From Nephromyces sp. MM_2019 (lineage: Eukaryota; Apicomplexa; Aconoidasida; Nephromycida), in NCBI GenBank assembly GCA_015657535.1, contig JADHZB010000835.1, positions 1 through 19,998 of the forward strand: a stretch of 19,998 bases of DNA, read 5' to 3'. The notes under the pieces were generated by a model, which saw only the letters and a list, made by a program, of their open reading frames with translations, did no database searches and was not told the DNA's origin. Below are positions 1-9,290 of the stretch, piece by piece. The position numbers and the translations under genes were made by a program. The first letter of the stretch is position 1, and every line of letters starts with the position of its first letter.

Positions 1-168
1 TCACTCTCTATATATACACACACACACATTACACATCTCAGTCTATACACATACATATCCTTACACATCTTACATATCATCATTATATATATATATATAT
101 ATATATAACTATGTGTACATAGTACCTATATGATCGATTTGTGGCGGGTAATCCAAATGTGTGTGTAG
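1..168 (+). other. Probable intron end upstream of the first visible Xrn1 exon
   Basis: This stretch contains CA tracts, an (AT)n run near 86-107 and no recognisable exonuclease block. It ends in GTGTGTAG, a plausible acceptor. The preceding Xrn1 exons must lie to the left of the window. Confidence 0.6.
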
Positions 169-1668
169 AACGAATTATCGACGATTTTGTTTTAATTTCG
201 TTGTTAATTGGCTGCGATTTTCTCCCACACATTCCACACTTACACATTAACAATGGGGACTTACACCGCCTACTCAACATCTACCAAAAACTCTTACCAA
301 TTATGGGTGATTACCTTACACACAATTCAAAAATACACACACACAATTTTGAATTATTTATCAAGGTTAATGTGTATATATTGATATACACATCTCATAT
401 TTTTGAGTGGATTATAACTATGTAGCTTGATTTCCACACACATCAATTTACATATTTATATACATTTATATAGTTTTATATGATCTATATTTAATTAGAA
501 ATGCGCACACATTTATATTTATATATTATATCCACACTTATTATATATACACACACACACATTTATATGTTATTCAAACATTTATTATACATACACATAT
601 TTATATGTTATACAAACATTCATAATTCATATATATATACACACACACACACATTTATATGTTATTCAAACATTTATTATACATACACATATTTATATGT
701 TATACAAACATTCATAATTCATATATATATACACACACACACACATTTATATGTTATTCAAACATTTATTATACATACACATACACACATTTATATATAT
801 ATATATATATTATAGGAAGTTGCAAAAACTGAGGCTGAATACTTCAAATTTAGGGGGAAAAGTGAAAATGATTTAAATTATGTCTCACCCAATTTTACAC
901 ATTATTATTACAAACAAAAATTTGGGTGGACAAGCACACAAAATTTATACACACACAAGCGTAAATTAGTAAAAAATTATATGGAGGTGTGTTAGATTTC
1001 ATTTAATTACACATTTTAACTTTCCACCCTCGACTCTATTATATATATGTGTATATATCTGTGTGTGTATTTATCTATTACATATGTGTATGTGTGTGTG
1101 TGTGTAGCTATGTATATATATAGACATGTGTGCGTATGTGTGTTTGTATCTATATAAGCATATCTATATATTTATACATATATATATAACATGTGTATAT
1201 TTCTAATAGAACCCTCTTAAATAAGATTTATTATATATACATATGTGTAAATCTAACTATTATTATTTATATATTTATACACAATTTACACACACACATT
1301 TATAAATTTGTGTGTGTAAATTTTTCTAGGGTCTATACTGGATACTTCATTATTATCATCATGGTTGTGGTAGTTGGTTATGGTAAATTAAAATTTGAAT
1401 ATAAAATGTTTTTCACTTATTAGAATCACATACACACACACATACACACATACACACACATACACACATACGCACACATACACACACATACACACATACA
1501 CGCATACACAAACATACACACATACACACACATACACACACATACACACATACACACACATAGACACACATACACACATACACACACATACACACACATT
1601 CTCACATACACACACATACACACACATACACATATATATATATATATACTCGTACTCATACATACAGT

Positions 1669-1711
<43 letters not shown>

Positions 1712-3628
1712 TCACATCCATTCATACATACATACACACACACACACATGTATATATATTTTTGTAAAACAATATAAATATTGTACAGGCAATTCTCCTA
1801 TCACTATAGCCCTCTATGTAGTGATTTAACAAACATATCATCTCTCAACATTACCTTAGAAAAGGTATACACACACATTTACACATACACACACCCTTAC
1901 ACACACACATACATAATTATGCATACTGTCATATATATATATATATAAATGAACTCATATTCAATATATGCATATATATATGTATGTATATCCATATTAT
2001 ATATACATATACTATGTATGTGTGTGTATGTATGTATGTGTGTGTATGTATGTATGTGTGTGTGTGTAATTAATTGAATAAGGCTATTTTCATTTACACA
2101 CTTAAATTAATTATCAGGGTGAACCATTTTTACCACTCACACAACTTGTTAGTGTTGTGCCCCCACAAGGATATAAATTATTACCCAAATCTTACAGGTC
2201 TGTTTGTATTTGTGTGTATACTTATGTGTGTGTATATATTGATGTGTATATACATTTGTGTGTACATGTGTGTGTATATAAATTTGTGCGTATATATAGT
2301 TGTTTGTGTATGAATTTTATATTATTAGTGTGTTAATTCAATTTTATTTATATATATAATTGAGTGTATTTCATTTATGCTGCTGAGTTCAATTTACAAT
2401 TACATCAAATTATTATATATTTTTATATACTCACACATATAAAGACACACACATGTACACACACATATTTACACACACATTTACACATATTTACACACAC
2501 ATTTACACATATTTACACACACATACACACATATTTACACACACATTTACACATATTTACTCACACATACACACATATTTACACACACATTTACACATAT
2601 TTACACACACATTTACACATATTTACACACACATACACACATATTTAAACACACATTTACACATATTTACACACATATTTACACACATATTTACACACAC
2701 ATTTACACATATTTACACACACATTTACACATATTTACACACACATACACACACATACACATATAAATTTTAGGCATTTAGTTACCAATAAGACAAGCCC
2801 CATCATCGACTTATTTCCAGACGATTTCCAAATTGACCCCAATGGGAAAATGTATGTAAAATTTTATTTTCTTACACACACACATATATACGCTTTACAC
2901 ACATTACATACAAACAATAAACATATACACACATACATCATAAACACATCACACACACACGCTACAGACATTACATACACATAATTCACAAAGTACATCA
3001 CATACACTTTACACATATTACACACTCACAATACACAAAGCACTTACATATACCACACATACACACACACACACACATCAATATATATATATTTAATCTA
3101 TTGTAAGAGCTGAATGGGAATATATTGCTAAGATCCCCTTTATTAACTCAACTCGATTAAAGGGAGTTATTGATGATGCACACACACACACACCATTAGA
3201 GTTGGATGAAACATTTCGGTAAATTTAATTAATTTTACACATTTTTAAATTGTGTGTGTAACTAATTGAATTTTGATATTTTATTTATTGTTAATCTTAC
3301 TAATCAATTGCTCAGAATATTGTTACAATTAGCTATACATATGTCTGTATATATATATATATATATATATATGTGTATGTGTTTGTGTGTGAGCATGTGT
3401 GTGTATATGTATGTATGTGTGTATGTTTATGCGTGTATGTTTATGTGTGTATGTTTATGTGTGTATGTTTATGTGTGCATGATTATGTGTGTGTGTATGT
3501 GTATGTTTGTGTTTGTGTGTGTTTATTTTAAATAAATTTTTTAATGTGCGCCTTTCAGAAATACATTTGGTAGATGGCATCATCTATATCCTAAAAATAC
3601 TCATAATTCTACCAATAGCACATCTTAA
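169..3628 (+). CDS. XRN1: Xrn1-type 5'-3' exoribonuclease, 3' part (8 exons, 5' end outside the window)
   Basis: The family degrades decapped 5'-monophosphate RNA processively; Xrn1 is normally cytoplasmic. I assembled exons at 169-365, 816-986, 1330-1382, 1789-1864, 2118-2197, 2774-2851, 3108-3218 and 3559-3628; all GT-AG phases agree. Recognisable blocks in order: IIDDF, then GCDFLPHIPHLHIN (the family G-N-D-F-[IL]-P-H motif, with the catalytic-type Asp kept but Asn replaced by Cys), GLYWILHYYYHHGCGSW, FSYHYSPLCSD, GEPFLPLTQLVSVVPP, TSPIIDLFPDDF and NGKIAEWEYIAKIPFI. The PHLHIN block resembles Xrn1 more than Xrn2/Rat1. The TAA stop lies at 3626-3628, only about 23 codons after the RN-x-FG block that closes the catalytic core, so the long C-terminal extension of animal and yeast Xrn1 is absent. 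One THTP insertion sits in the loop before ELDETF. The first exon may start earlier: the frame is open back to 141, but AG at 167-168 gives the expected E-R-I-I-D-D junction. The active-site motifs of the N-terminal half lie outside the window. Confidence 0.93.
561..793 (+). repeat. 92-bp tandem repeat in an Xrn1 intron (about 2.5 copies)
   Basis: Copies start at ATTTATATGTTATTC at 561, 653 and 745, an exact 92-bp spacing each time; the third copy is truncated. Each unit contains two diverged halves (TTATTCAAACATTTAT and TTATACAAACATTCAT) and an (AC)n run. The array lies inside the 366-815 intron and ends about 20 bases before the acceptor. Confidence 0.9.
987..1329 (+). other. Xrn1 intron with TG/TA simple sequence
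   Basis: The donor is GTGTGT directly after GAG and the acceptor is TTTTTCTAG. It holds scattered TGTGTGTA runs (about 1050-1150) and TATATA stretches. No other structure is seen. Confidence 0.8.
1427..1746 (+). repeat. Interrupted (CA)n microsatellite block in an Xrn1 intron
   Basis: ACACACATACACACAT units with 6-10 base spacing run for about 230 bases, followed by (TA)n at about 1630-1646 and 1680-1710 and another CA run. It occupies most of the 1383-1788 intron. Open frames on either strand read only as T-H-Y or V-C-M runs, so this is not coding. Confidence 0.93.
2447..2765 (+). repeat. About 22-bp TTTACACACACA/TTTACACATA minisatellite in an Xrn1 intron
   Basis: ATTTACACAC starts recur at 2467, 2489 and 2511, a 22-bp spacing, then with shorter variants to about 2765. 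The array ends about eight bases before the TTTTAG acceptor at 2773, so it fills the region where a branch point would lie. Confidence 0.88.
2852..3107 (+). other. Xrn1 intron with dispersed CA tracts
   Basis: Donor GTATGT and acceptor TTGTAAG. The acceptor choice is fixed by the conserved NGK-x-x-EWE block it creates. The interior has dispersed ACACAC runs and no ordered array. Confidence 0.8.
3340..3530 (+). repeat. (TA)n followed by a (TG)n/GTGTATGTTTAT block in the last Xrn1 intron
   Basis: A TATATA run (about 3348-3372) leads into repeated GTGTGTATGTTTAT units. It lies in the 3219-3558 intron, with TG rather than CA on the sense strand. Confidence 0.85.
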
Positions 3629-3631
3629 AAT

Positions 3632-3850
3632 TACACACACACACACAAACATTAACACACACACACACAAACATAAACACACACACACACAAACATAAAC
3701 ACACACACACACAAACATAAACACACACACACACACAAACATAAACACACACACACACAAACATAAACACACACACACACAAACATAAACACACACACAC
3801 ACAAACATAAACACACACACACACAAACATAAACACACGCACACAAATAT
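3632..3850 (+). repeat. 22-bp (AC)nAAACATAA minisatellite directly after the Xrn1 stop codon
   Basis: ACATAA or ACATTA landmarks occur at 3649, 3671, 3693, 3715, 3739, 3761, 3783, 3805 and 3827. The spacing is 22 bp with a single 24-bp step, about nine to ten copies. The CA run begins four bases after the TAA at 3626-3628, so the array is expected to form the start of the 3' UTR. Confidence 0.93.
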
Positions 3851-3940
3851 ATAAACACACACACACAAATATATATGTAAACTTTTATATAATTTATTTC
3901 TCAACTTTGGAATTATATCAATAAATGTTTGACCAATAAA

Positions 3941-3970
<30 letters not shown>

Positions 3971-3975
<5 letters not shown>

Positions 3976-4455
3976 ATATACATACAATATAAGATGTGAG
4001 TGTGTTTATATATACAATATAAGATGTGTGTGTGTTTATATATACAATATAAGATGTGTATGTGTTTATATATACAATATAAGATGTGTATGTGTTTATA
4101 TATACAATATAAGATGTGTATGTGTTTATATATACAATATAAGATGTGTGTGTGTTTATATATACAATATAAGATGTGTGTGTGTTTATATATACAATAT
4201 AAGATGTGTGTATGTTTATATATACAATATAAGATGTGTGTATGTTTATATATACAATATAAGATGTGTGTATGTTTATATATACAATATAAGATGTGTG
4301 TATGTTTATATATACAATATAAGATGTGTGTATGTTTATATATACAATATAAGATGTGTGTATGTTTATATATACAATATAAGATGTGTATGTGTTTATA
4401 TATACAATATAAGATGTGTATGTGTTTATATATACAATATAAGATGTGTGTGTAG
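3971..4455 (+). repeat. 30-bp minisatellite, about 16 copies
   Basis: The unit is GTTTATATATACAATATAAG plus a ten-base ATGTGT-type segment, preceded by (TA)n at 3943-3970. The copies are nearly identical except for that segment, which takes three forms (GTGTGTGTGT, GTGTATGTGT, GTGTGTATGT) arranged in blocks. It is open in several frames on both strands only because 30 is divisible by three; it has no coding character and lies between two convergent genes. Confidence 0.95.
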
Positions 4456-5030
4456 TATACTGGATAAATAGTGATAAATTTTTTTTAGAAATTGTTTTAA
4501 AATTACTTTTAAGGGAAATTTGAAGTTTTTTTTTTAATTGGAAAATACACACAAAATTTATACACATTGATCCGAATATTATTTACACACATTGTTTTAT
4601 ATATAAACATGTGTGTAGAATGATTATAAATTTGGCTCATATATATAGATGTGTAAAATGAATATACTCATCAAAAAAATATTATATATACATAGATATG
4701 TGCGTGTATATAACTGTGTGTATATATGACTGTGAGTGTATATGAAGGTGTGTATAAATGTATATGTACAGTCTATATGAGTTAAATATATAATAAAAAA
4801 GTGTGTAACTGCTGAAAGTGTGTAAGTATTGACTGTATAATGTGTTTGTGTATATATAAATATCAAAAGATTGTAGTATTATATATCATTATAAACATCT
4901 AATCAACTATATAATTTGTATATATCTGTATATATATAATTATATACATATCAACTAATCAAAATTCTATAAAGTGTATGTAGATCACAACCAATCAAAA
5001 TTAAAGTATATATATATATATAAAACATGT
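4456..5030. other. Intergenic AT-rich spacer between convergent genes
   Basis: It contains short TGTGTAT runs and A/T homopolymers (such as the T-run near 4526-4535), with no ordered array and no gene recognised. The 3' UTR ends of both flanking genes probably lie here or in the adjacent arrays. Confidence 0.6.
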
Positions 5031-5655
5031 GTATATATAGAACTCAGGTGTGTATATATAAAACATGTTTGTAAATATAAAACATGCTTGTATATATAAG
5101 ACGTGTGTATATATAAAACATTTGTATATATAAGATTCAAGTGTGTGTATAAGTTTCAAGTGTGTGTATAAGATTCAAGTGTGTGTATAAGATTCAAGTG
5201 TGTGTATAAGATTCAAGTGTGTGTATAAAATTCAAGTGTGTGTATAAGATTCAAGTGTGTGTATAAGATTCAAGTGTGTGTATAAGATTCAAGTGTGTGT
5301 ATAAGATTCAAGTGTGTGTATAAAATTCAAGTGTGTGTATAAAATTCAAGTGTGTATATAAAATTCAAGTGTGTGTATAAGATTCAAGTGTGTGTATAAG
5401 ATTCAAGTGTGTGTATAAGTTTCAAGTGTGTGTATAAGATTCAAGTGTGTGTATAAGATTCAAGTGTGTGTATAAAATTCAAGTGTGTATATAAAATTCA
5501 AGTGTGTGTATAAAATTCAAGTGTGTGTATAAGATTCAAGTGTGTATATAAAATTCAAGTGTGTGTATAAGATTCAAGTGTGTATATAAAATTCAAGTGT
5601 GTGTATAAAATTCAAGTGTGTGTATAAAATTCAAGTGTGTGTATAAGATTCAAGT
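5031..5655 (+). repeat. 19-bp minisatellite (about 27 copies) with a degenerate lead-in; contains the stop codon of the Nab2-like gene
   Basis: From about 5131 the unit is GATTCAAGTGTGTGTATAA, with a G/A variant (GATTC or AATTC) and occasional TGTATATAA variants. Between 5031 and 5130 is a looser lead-in of TATATATAAAACATGT-like units. The last, incomplete copy provides TCA at 5650-5652, which on the minus strand is the TGA stop of the Nab2-like gene. On that gene's mRNA strand the repeat reads TTATACACACACTTGAATC. Confidence 0.95.
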
Positions 5656-7836
5656 TTGTTCCGCCATAGAATTTCCTAGTTGTAAGGGAGTAATTTCATT
5701 GAGATGTGTAGAAGAGAAATTTTGTGACTTTAAATGGGGGGGAGTAGAGGGCATAGTAGATGAAATTTGTTCAACTTCTTTGGTTAATTTTGAGGGGTCT
5801 TCAGGTGTGTGTGTATTATCAAAATACATTGTATAATTCTTAAATTTTAATTTATTTTTCTTAACATCAAATTCTTTGGGGTGTGTGTAATTACACACTG
5901 GATTTAAACAGTTAACACCAAATTTACAGGGTATCTCTGGGTGTAAATAAAAACAATCTGGCCCAAATAAACAATTGGGCCAATTCATACACTTTTTTTT
6001 TGTCTTGTGTGTGTGTGCAGATTGATTGTTAGTAGTCAATTCATTCTTAGTTGTATTTGGGTTAGGTAGAAGTGATATACCCCCTGTAGTGTGTGTGTGT
6101 GTTTGGTTTGTTGATTGTGTGTTGGTTAGAGGTGTCTGTGTAATTTGAGGAGTCTGTGTTGTTGTAGTGGTGGGTATGTGTGTAGTTGTCTGATTTGTCG
6201 TGTGTGTAGGTAATTGAGGATATTCTTGGGTAGTGACTGATGTAGGGGTAATCATATTTGAATGAGGTGTGTGTGTGGTTTGTGGATGTGTGTATGTTGC
6301 TTGGGGATGTGTGTGTGTTGTTTGGGGATGCGTGTACAAGTTTGAAGGTGTACGTGTGTTAGATGTAACTGGGTTAGAAAATCGAGGGTTAGGCTTTAGG
6401 ATAGCCTTTAAATCTTTAGATGTGTGTATAGAAGTATTTGTGTGTTTTGGTTGTAATATAACAGGTTGGGGAATATCATTATTAGGTGTGTGTGCTGTTG
6501 ATGTAACCCCTCCTTGAGGTGAGTTTGATGTTACCCTCCTTCTCTTACTCTCTTCATTATATTGTGTGTGTTTGTGTGTGTGTGTGTGTGTACTGCTGGA
6601 CAGTAATAAGCGTTTTGAAGATTTAGTATATCCATCATTTTCTATTGCTTCCTTTAATGCCTTACTTAGTAAACGCGGTGCACTAATTATTTCAGGATCT
6701 GATTTTTTGATTGTGTGTGTGGATTTCTCGGTTTGATCTATAGGTGTATCATAGTAGTGAGGGTGTATAATGTGTGTGTGTGTGTTAGGAATTTATGTAT
6801 GTGTATGTGTAAGGCTCTATGTGTGTGTGTGTGTAGCTTATACAACTTGAAATATTACATATTTATATGGCTATAGTGTGTGTAACAAAATTGATATGTG
6901 TATATTATGTATATAGTCACCTTTTTCAACTGCTGTGCTATGTGTAACAAGAGGAGGTGTCTCCTTAGTGGTTTCGGTTGATGGTGTTGGTGTGGAATAG
7001 ATTGTTGAGAAAAACCATTGTACAAAATAATCAACCTAGAATTTTTTTTTTTGTAAATTTACACACATTAAGAAATAGAGGTTAAAAATTTCATAAAAAT
7101 GGGTGTATATATAAATAATAAAATAGGCCAAAGGTTTAGGAGAGGTTAGCCAAATAGACCCATATTTATATGTGAATATGTATATATATATGTATGTAAT
7201 TTTTCATACACACACACATACAGATGTATAGACAAGTCACATCTACATCTCTACACACTTCACTACTTAATACAAACATCTACCCTATCCCTATATGTTC
7301 CTCCACCCCACCACACACACCTCTACCTTTCCCCCCACACATCTATCCTATCACTACATGTACCCCACTCCCTCCCACATACACACTTCCTCTCCCTCTC
7401 CTCCCACTCACACACGGACACACGTACTTCCCCTCCCTCTCCTCCTACACACATACACTTTCTCTTCCTCTCCTCACACACACACACATCCTCTCCCTCT
7501 CCCATACATATACACTTCCTCTTCCTCTCCTCCTACACGCACACCTACCACACACATACCTCCCACACACGCAGCTCCTCTTTCCCTCCCTCAGATAAAT
7601 ACCTCTCCCTCCCCTCCCATACACACAAACACACACACCTGGTCACCAAGAAATTCTGTTAACTCTTGACTCATGTAATCTCGTGTAGCCTTATTATTAG
7701 CTATCATATGGCAGATATATTCCGTCAAGATTTCAACATTTTCTAGGCCAAGTATTTCTTGTAATTTGTTTGTAATTTGTTGTGCTTTATTTTTATCATT
7801 TGCAGTGTTCTGTAATGCGTTAGGATGTGTGTCCAT
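5650..7836 (-). CDS. NAB2: Nab2/ZC3H14-like poly(A) RNA-binding CCCH zinc-finger protein (complete, 3 exons, 466 aa)
   Basis: In yeast and animals this family binds poly(A) RNA in the nucleus, limits tail length and aids mRNA export. Exons on the minus strand are 7836-7639, 7035-6921 and 6737-5650, with phases 0 and 1; together they give exactly 467 codons including TGA. Residues 17-83 form the N-terminal PWI-like fold (ITNKLQEILG, YICHMIANNK, LTEFLGDQ, then VDYFVQWFF across the first junction). A KRRRV basic stretch may be an NLS. A long Thr/Pro/Gln/His-rich linker has HPQTTHT repeats. Two fingers follow: C354-X5-C360-X5-C366-X3-H370 and C375-X5-C381-X4-C386-X3-H390, the Nab2 type. Yeast Nab2 has seven fingers and human ZC3H14 five, so this copy is reduced. 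A lysine-rich segment follows the fingers. An in-frame ATG at 7878 would add 14 residues; I prefer 7836 because the extra residues are hydrophobic and outside the domain. Confidence 0.94.
6738..6920 (-). other. Nab2-like gene, intron 2
   Basis: On the minus strand the donor is GTGACT after GAAAAAG and the acceptor is CTATAG before ATCAAACC, joining G+AT into Asp. An in-frame TAA just upstream of the acceptor rules out read-through. It contains CA/TG runs. Confidence 0.85.
7290..7635 (-). repeat. Purine-rich (sense-strand G/A) minisatellite in intron 1 of the Nab2-like gene
   Basis: The plus strand shows alternating ACACAC runs and CCCTCTCCTCC-type pyrimidine blocks. In the pre-mRNA this reads as GGAGGAGAGGGAGGGG-type blocks alternating with GTGTGT. 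Blocks recur at irregular steps of about 50-70 bases. It fills the donor half of the 7036-7638 intron, and the donor is GTGTGT immediately after the exon. No other region of the window has this G+C-rich pyrimidine/purine asymmetry. Confidence 0.88.
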
Positions 7837-8001
7837 GTTGTAGGTGTTGTGTGTAAAAATGTTTAGAAATAGAGGCAAAACAAATTATTCAAATTAATGA
7901 GGTAAGAAATGTGTGTAGTAAGAAACCAATGAAATAGGTCTAATAGTATAAATTGTATATAAAAAGTTATATATTTAGTTGTATGTGTCTGTATAGATAT
8001 A
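7837..8001. promoter_or_regulatory. Immediate 5' flank of the Nab2-like gene
   Basis: This is the short AT-rich stretch between the start codon and the 15-bp repeat. It is inferred to hold the 5' UTR and core promoter purely from position. No named core element was identified. Confidence 0.35.
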
Positions 8002-8131
8002 TGTGTGTGTGCGTGAAGTGTGTGTGCGTGAAGTGTGTGTGCGCGAAGTGTGTGTGTGTGAAGTGTGTGTGTGTGAAGTGTGTGTGTGTGAAGTATGTGT
8101 GTGTGAAGTGTGTGTGTGTGAAGTGTGTGTT
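8002..8131 (+). repeat. 15-bp GTGAAGTGTGTGTGT minisatellite upstream of the Nab2-like gene
   Basis: GAAG landmarks recur at 8015, 8030, 8045, 8060, 8075, 8090, 8105 and 8120, exactly 15 bases apart. Early copies carry GCGTGAAG or GCGCGAAG and later ones GTGTGAAG. It lies about 165-300 bases upstream of the start codon, so it may be in the promoter or 5' UTR. Confidence 0.93.
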
Positions 8132-8631
8132 TGTATGTAGATATGTGACTTAAATAGATGTGTGTGTTAAGATTGATAGAAATTATCGGGAGTTTGTTGA
8201 TGTTTGTTTGTATGTTTGAAAGAGAGAGTATGTAAGTTTGAAAGAGAGGGTAGAGAGATATATATAGAAAAAAAATAAATTATATTAATATATCTTGTGT
8301 ATTTATGTGTAAATATATGAACATGCGTCTGGAATATCCGAGTGTATATGTAAGATCATTTAAACAGACCAAATGAATATTTAAAAATCATGATTTTTTA
8401 ATTCATATATATACTCTATGATATGTGTGTATGGGTAAACGTGTTTTATATAGATGTGTGTATATAGGATTTAAGAGAGCTGCTGTGTGTATATGCATTT
8501 TGTAGTATATATAGAGGTTTGTCTGCTTAGATCAATTAATCTAGAGAGGTGTTTCTTTAGATGTGTGTAGGTCAGATTATGTGCTTGTGTGTGCTTGTGT
8601 GTGTGCTTGTGTGTGTGCTTGTGTGTGTGCT

Positions 8632-8670
<39 letters not shown>

Positions 8671-9100
8671 GTGTGTATATATATTATGTTTATTTGTGTA
8701 AATAAATGTGTGTATATGATTACACATTTATGCACATGTATATACAGGTGTAAATGTGTTTCTATATGCATACATAATTATAAAGGTAGAGATGTGTATG
8801 GATAGGTTTGCGAGTAAGAATGTATATATACCAGAATTTGTATTTGTATATATATATATATATGTGTGTGCCTATAGATGCATGCGAAAATTATTTATAA
8901 ATTTGTGCAAAAGTAAGTGCTACTGACGCTGGTTTAAAAGTATATAAATCGTTTGTAAAAGTATGTTTTAAAGTGTGTGTAGGTGTGTGTCCTAAGTTTG
9001 GGTGTGTGTGAGTGTCGATTTACTTTCAATATTTGATATAAAAGTGTGTTGGTGCATTTGTTTTTATCTACATTTTTTATTATAGGTGTGTGTGCATATA
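8132..9100. other. Intergenic region with scattered TG/TA tracts
   Basis: This part of the divergent intergenic region still has the TGTGTGTA tract habit (for example 8430-8480 and 8960-9010), a GAGAGAG patch near 8221-8257 and the microsatellite noted separately. No coding region or RNA gene is recognised. Confidence 0.6.
8577..8668 (+). repeat. GTGTGTGCTTGT repeat followed by (TA)n
   Basis: About five units of 10-12 bases (TTGTGTGTGTGC) end in a 35-base alternating TA run. Both are simple sequence, and no gene is present. Confidence 0.88.
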
Positions 9101-9271
9101 TATATATTCACATGATATTAAAGTTATAAATTAAATCTTAAACATTTTATGTATCTTAAAAGGAAATTAAAAATTTTTTTAAATTTCATATGAGTTTAAA
9201 TACTGAGAAATTATACTAGCCAAATTCTAATATAGATATCTAAAATATCATAAAAAACTATTAACACACAT

Positions 9272-9290
9272 ATTCAAATCACATTTGAAT
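9272..9290. promoter_or_regulatory. Perfect 8-bp inverted repeat ATTCAAAT-CAC-ATTTGAAT
   Basis: Two perfect 8-base arms are separated by three bases. It could be a dimeric protein site or chance in AT-rich DNA. Position gives no link to a specific gene, since the nearest starts are about 1.4 and 3.2 kb away. Confidence 0.4.

Noticed and set aside
141..168. Extension of the first visible Xrn1 exon to include G-N-P-N-V-C-V
   Set aside because: The segment ends in GTGTGTAG, a good acceptor, and would give a C-V run unlike any other exon. It cannot be fully excluded because the frame stays open.
1388..1829. Thr-His-Tyr and Val-Cys-rich open frames over CA microsatellites in the Xrn1 intron
   Set aside because: They lie inside an intron fixed by conserved exonuclease sequence on both sides, and consist of dinucleotide repeat.
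3941..4567. Long open frames on both strands over the 30-bp array (M-C-V-C-L-Y-I-Q-Y-K type and its reverse)
   Set aside because: They exist only because the repeat period is divisible by three and the unit lacks stops. Several frames on both strands are open at once, and no unique sequence is included.
5618..6517. Plus-strand frames opposite the Nab2-like gene
   Set aside because: Shadow frames over a clearly conserved minus-strand CCCH protein.
7224..7669. Pro/Leu/Ser/Thr-rich plus-strand frames over the pyrimidine blocks
   Set aside because: They lie in an intron of the minus-strand gene, two overlapping frames are open together, and the sequence is simple repeat.
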